Source of the DNA: Actinomycetes bacterium
Lineage (GTDB): Bacteria > Actinomycetota > Acidimicrobiia > Acidimicrobiales > RAAP-2
Assembly (NCBI GenBank): GCA_021849435.1
Contig: JAJZSX010000026.1
Location: forward strand, 1-13,010
Direction: 5' to 3'
DNA length: 13,010 nucleotides
Numbering within the stretch: position 1 is the first letter of the stretch; each line of letters opens with the position of its first letter. The position numbers and the translations under genes were made by a program. Positions 12,135 through 13,010 of this stretch are shown in pieces. The notes under the pieces are model-generated. The model did not search any database. It was not told the origin of the DNA and saw nothing but the letters and a program-made list of their open reading frames with translations.

Positions 12135-13010
12135 GTGACCGGAAAATCCAGGGGTTCAGCCAGTTACGGGGCGAGCGACATCACGGTCCTGGAAGGGTTG
12201 GAGCCCGTTCGGGTTCGTCCGGGCATGTACATCGGCTCGACGGGTCCCGCTGGTCTGCACCACCTCATCTGGGAGGTCGTCGACAACGCGGTCGACGAGG
12301 CGATGGCGGGCTACTGCACGAGGATCGACGTCACCCTGCTCGCCGACGGGAGTTGTCGCGTCGTCGACGACGGACGCGGCATCCCCACCGACGAGCACCC
12401 GCAGTATCCGGGTAAGTCGGCCGCCGAGATCGTCTTGACGGTCCTGCACGCCGGCGGCAAGTTCGGTGGCAGTGGCTACAAGGTCTCGGGCGGACTCCAC
12501 GGGGTCGGCGTCTCGGTCGTCAACGCGCTCTCTTCGAAGCTGACCCTCGAGATCGATCGCGACGGGAACCGCCACCAGCTCGAGTTCCGCGACGGTGGCA
12601 AGCCCCAGGGCCCCCTGCGGGTCACTGGGCCGGCGCCGAGTGGACGCACCGGCACGACAGTGACCTTCGTGCCCGACCCCACGATCTTTGACGAGGTCGA
12701 GTTCCGCGCCCAGACCGTCACCGAGCGGCTGCAGATCATGGCCTTCTTGAACCGCGGGCTCGAGATCCGCTTCGTCGACCAGCGCGCCGGCCGGGCGGCC
12801 AAGGAGACCTTCAAGTACACCGGGGGCATCGTCGACTACGTCCGGCACCTCAACAACTCCAAGGAGTCGCTCTTCCGCAAGGTCGGCTACTACGACCAGT
12901 CCGAGGAGGGCCAGGAGGTCGAGGTCGCCTTCCAGTGGAACACCGGCTACTACGAGAGCATCCACTCGTTCGCCAACGGCATCGCCACGATCGAGGGCGG
13001 CATGAGATCG
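12135..13010 (+). CDS. gyrB: DNA gyrase subunit B, N-terminal part (cut by window end)
   Basis: GyrB is the ATPase subunit of gyrase, which adds negative supercoils ahead of forks and at the origin. The 292 visible codons cover the GHKL ATPase domain and the start of the transducer: VRVRPGMYIGS (26-36), the catalytic EVVDNAVDE (47-55), DDGRGIP (78-84), HAGGKFGG (105-112) and the ATP-lid GGLHGVG (119-125). The start is GTG at 12135 with AGAGGA 8 nt upstream. The final residues read EGGMRS where GyrB proteins have EGGTH; the change is in the last bases of the window and may be an end artefact. A 127-nt gap separates it from dciA and may hold its own promoter (TAGGAT at 12059), but no good -35 is seen. 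Confidence 0.97.
   Translation, partial: MTGKSRGSASYGASDITVLEGLEPVRVRPGMYIGSTGPAGLHHLIWEVVDNAVDEAMAGYCTRIDVTLLADGSCRVVDDGRGIPTDEHPQYPGKSAAEIVLTVLHAGGKFGGSGYKVSGGLHGVGVSVVNALSSKLTLEIDRDGNRHQLEFRDGGKPQGPLRVTGPAPSGRTGTTVTFVPDPTIFDEVEFRAQTVTERLQIMAFLNRGLEIRFVDQRAGRAAKETFKYTGGIVDYVRHLNNSKESLFRKVGYYDQSEEGQEVEVAFQWNTGYYESIHSFANGIATIEGGMRS

Noticed and set aside
12156..12965. 269-codon minus-strand frame opposite gyrB
   Set aside because: Antisense shadow of gyrB with no family motif.

Overview
The window carries the replication-origin neighbourhood of a GC-rich actinobacterial chromosome. From left to right it holds a partial CwlM-like gene (+), parB and parA (-), a long gene-free stretch with six parS sites, rsmG-jag-yidC-yidD-rnpA-rpmH (all -), then dnaA-dnaN-recF-dciA-gyrB (all +, gyrB cut by the window end). 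This is the order known from Mycobacterium (cwlM/parB/parA/gid/jag/yidC/yidD/rnpA/rpmH/dnaA/dnaN/recF/DUF721/gyrB). The protein style (for example the RsmG N-terminus with FLGPGAIE and a long charged Jag linker) suggests a lineage outside the mycobacteria, perhaps Acidimicrobiia, but that placement is inference.

Region 2-650: the 3' part of an amidase_3-type protein runs toward parB. The two genes converge on a short AT-rich gap with hairpins. Region 651-2340: parB and parA form a translationally coupled operon with an 8-bp overlap. Region 2341-4484: about 2.1 kb without a credible gene, carrying five perfect and one nearly perfect copy of the 16-bp parS palindrome plus several other inverted repeats. 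I read it as the chromosomal centromere, placed directly upstream of the operon encoding its own binding protein. Region 4485-7684: a tight operon for ribosome and tRNA maturation (rpmH, rnpA, rsmG) and membrane protein insertion (yidD, yidC, jag). A very strong terminator-like hairpin lies inside the first codons of its last gene, rsmG.

Region 7685-9509: the divergent rpmH/dnaA control region, with a perfect DnaA box on the likely dnaA -10 element; dnaA itself; and the dnaA-dnaN gap. That gap has the layout of a basal origin-unwinding element: two tandem DnaA-box-like 9-mers, a short C-rich spacer and three CTA (DnaA-trio) repeats. Region 9510-13010: clamp, RecF, the DciA-type helicase-loader candidate and gyrase B, co-directional with the rightward fork.

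Together the genes start replication (DnaA, origin, DnaN, DciA, GyrB), repair forks (RecF), segregate the new origins (ParA/ParB/parS) and support envelope and ribosome assembly. No mobile element, CRISPR array, tRNA or rRNA was seen. The main points of interest are the parS island, the origin element, the hairpin in rsmG, and several substitutions at conserved positions (CwlM-like zinc ligand, YidC groove Arg, RecF Walker A, DnaA DNA-reading motif).
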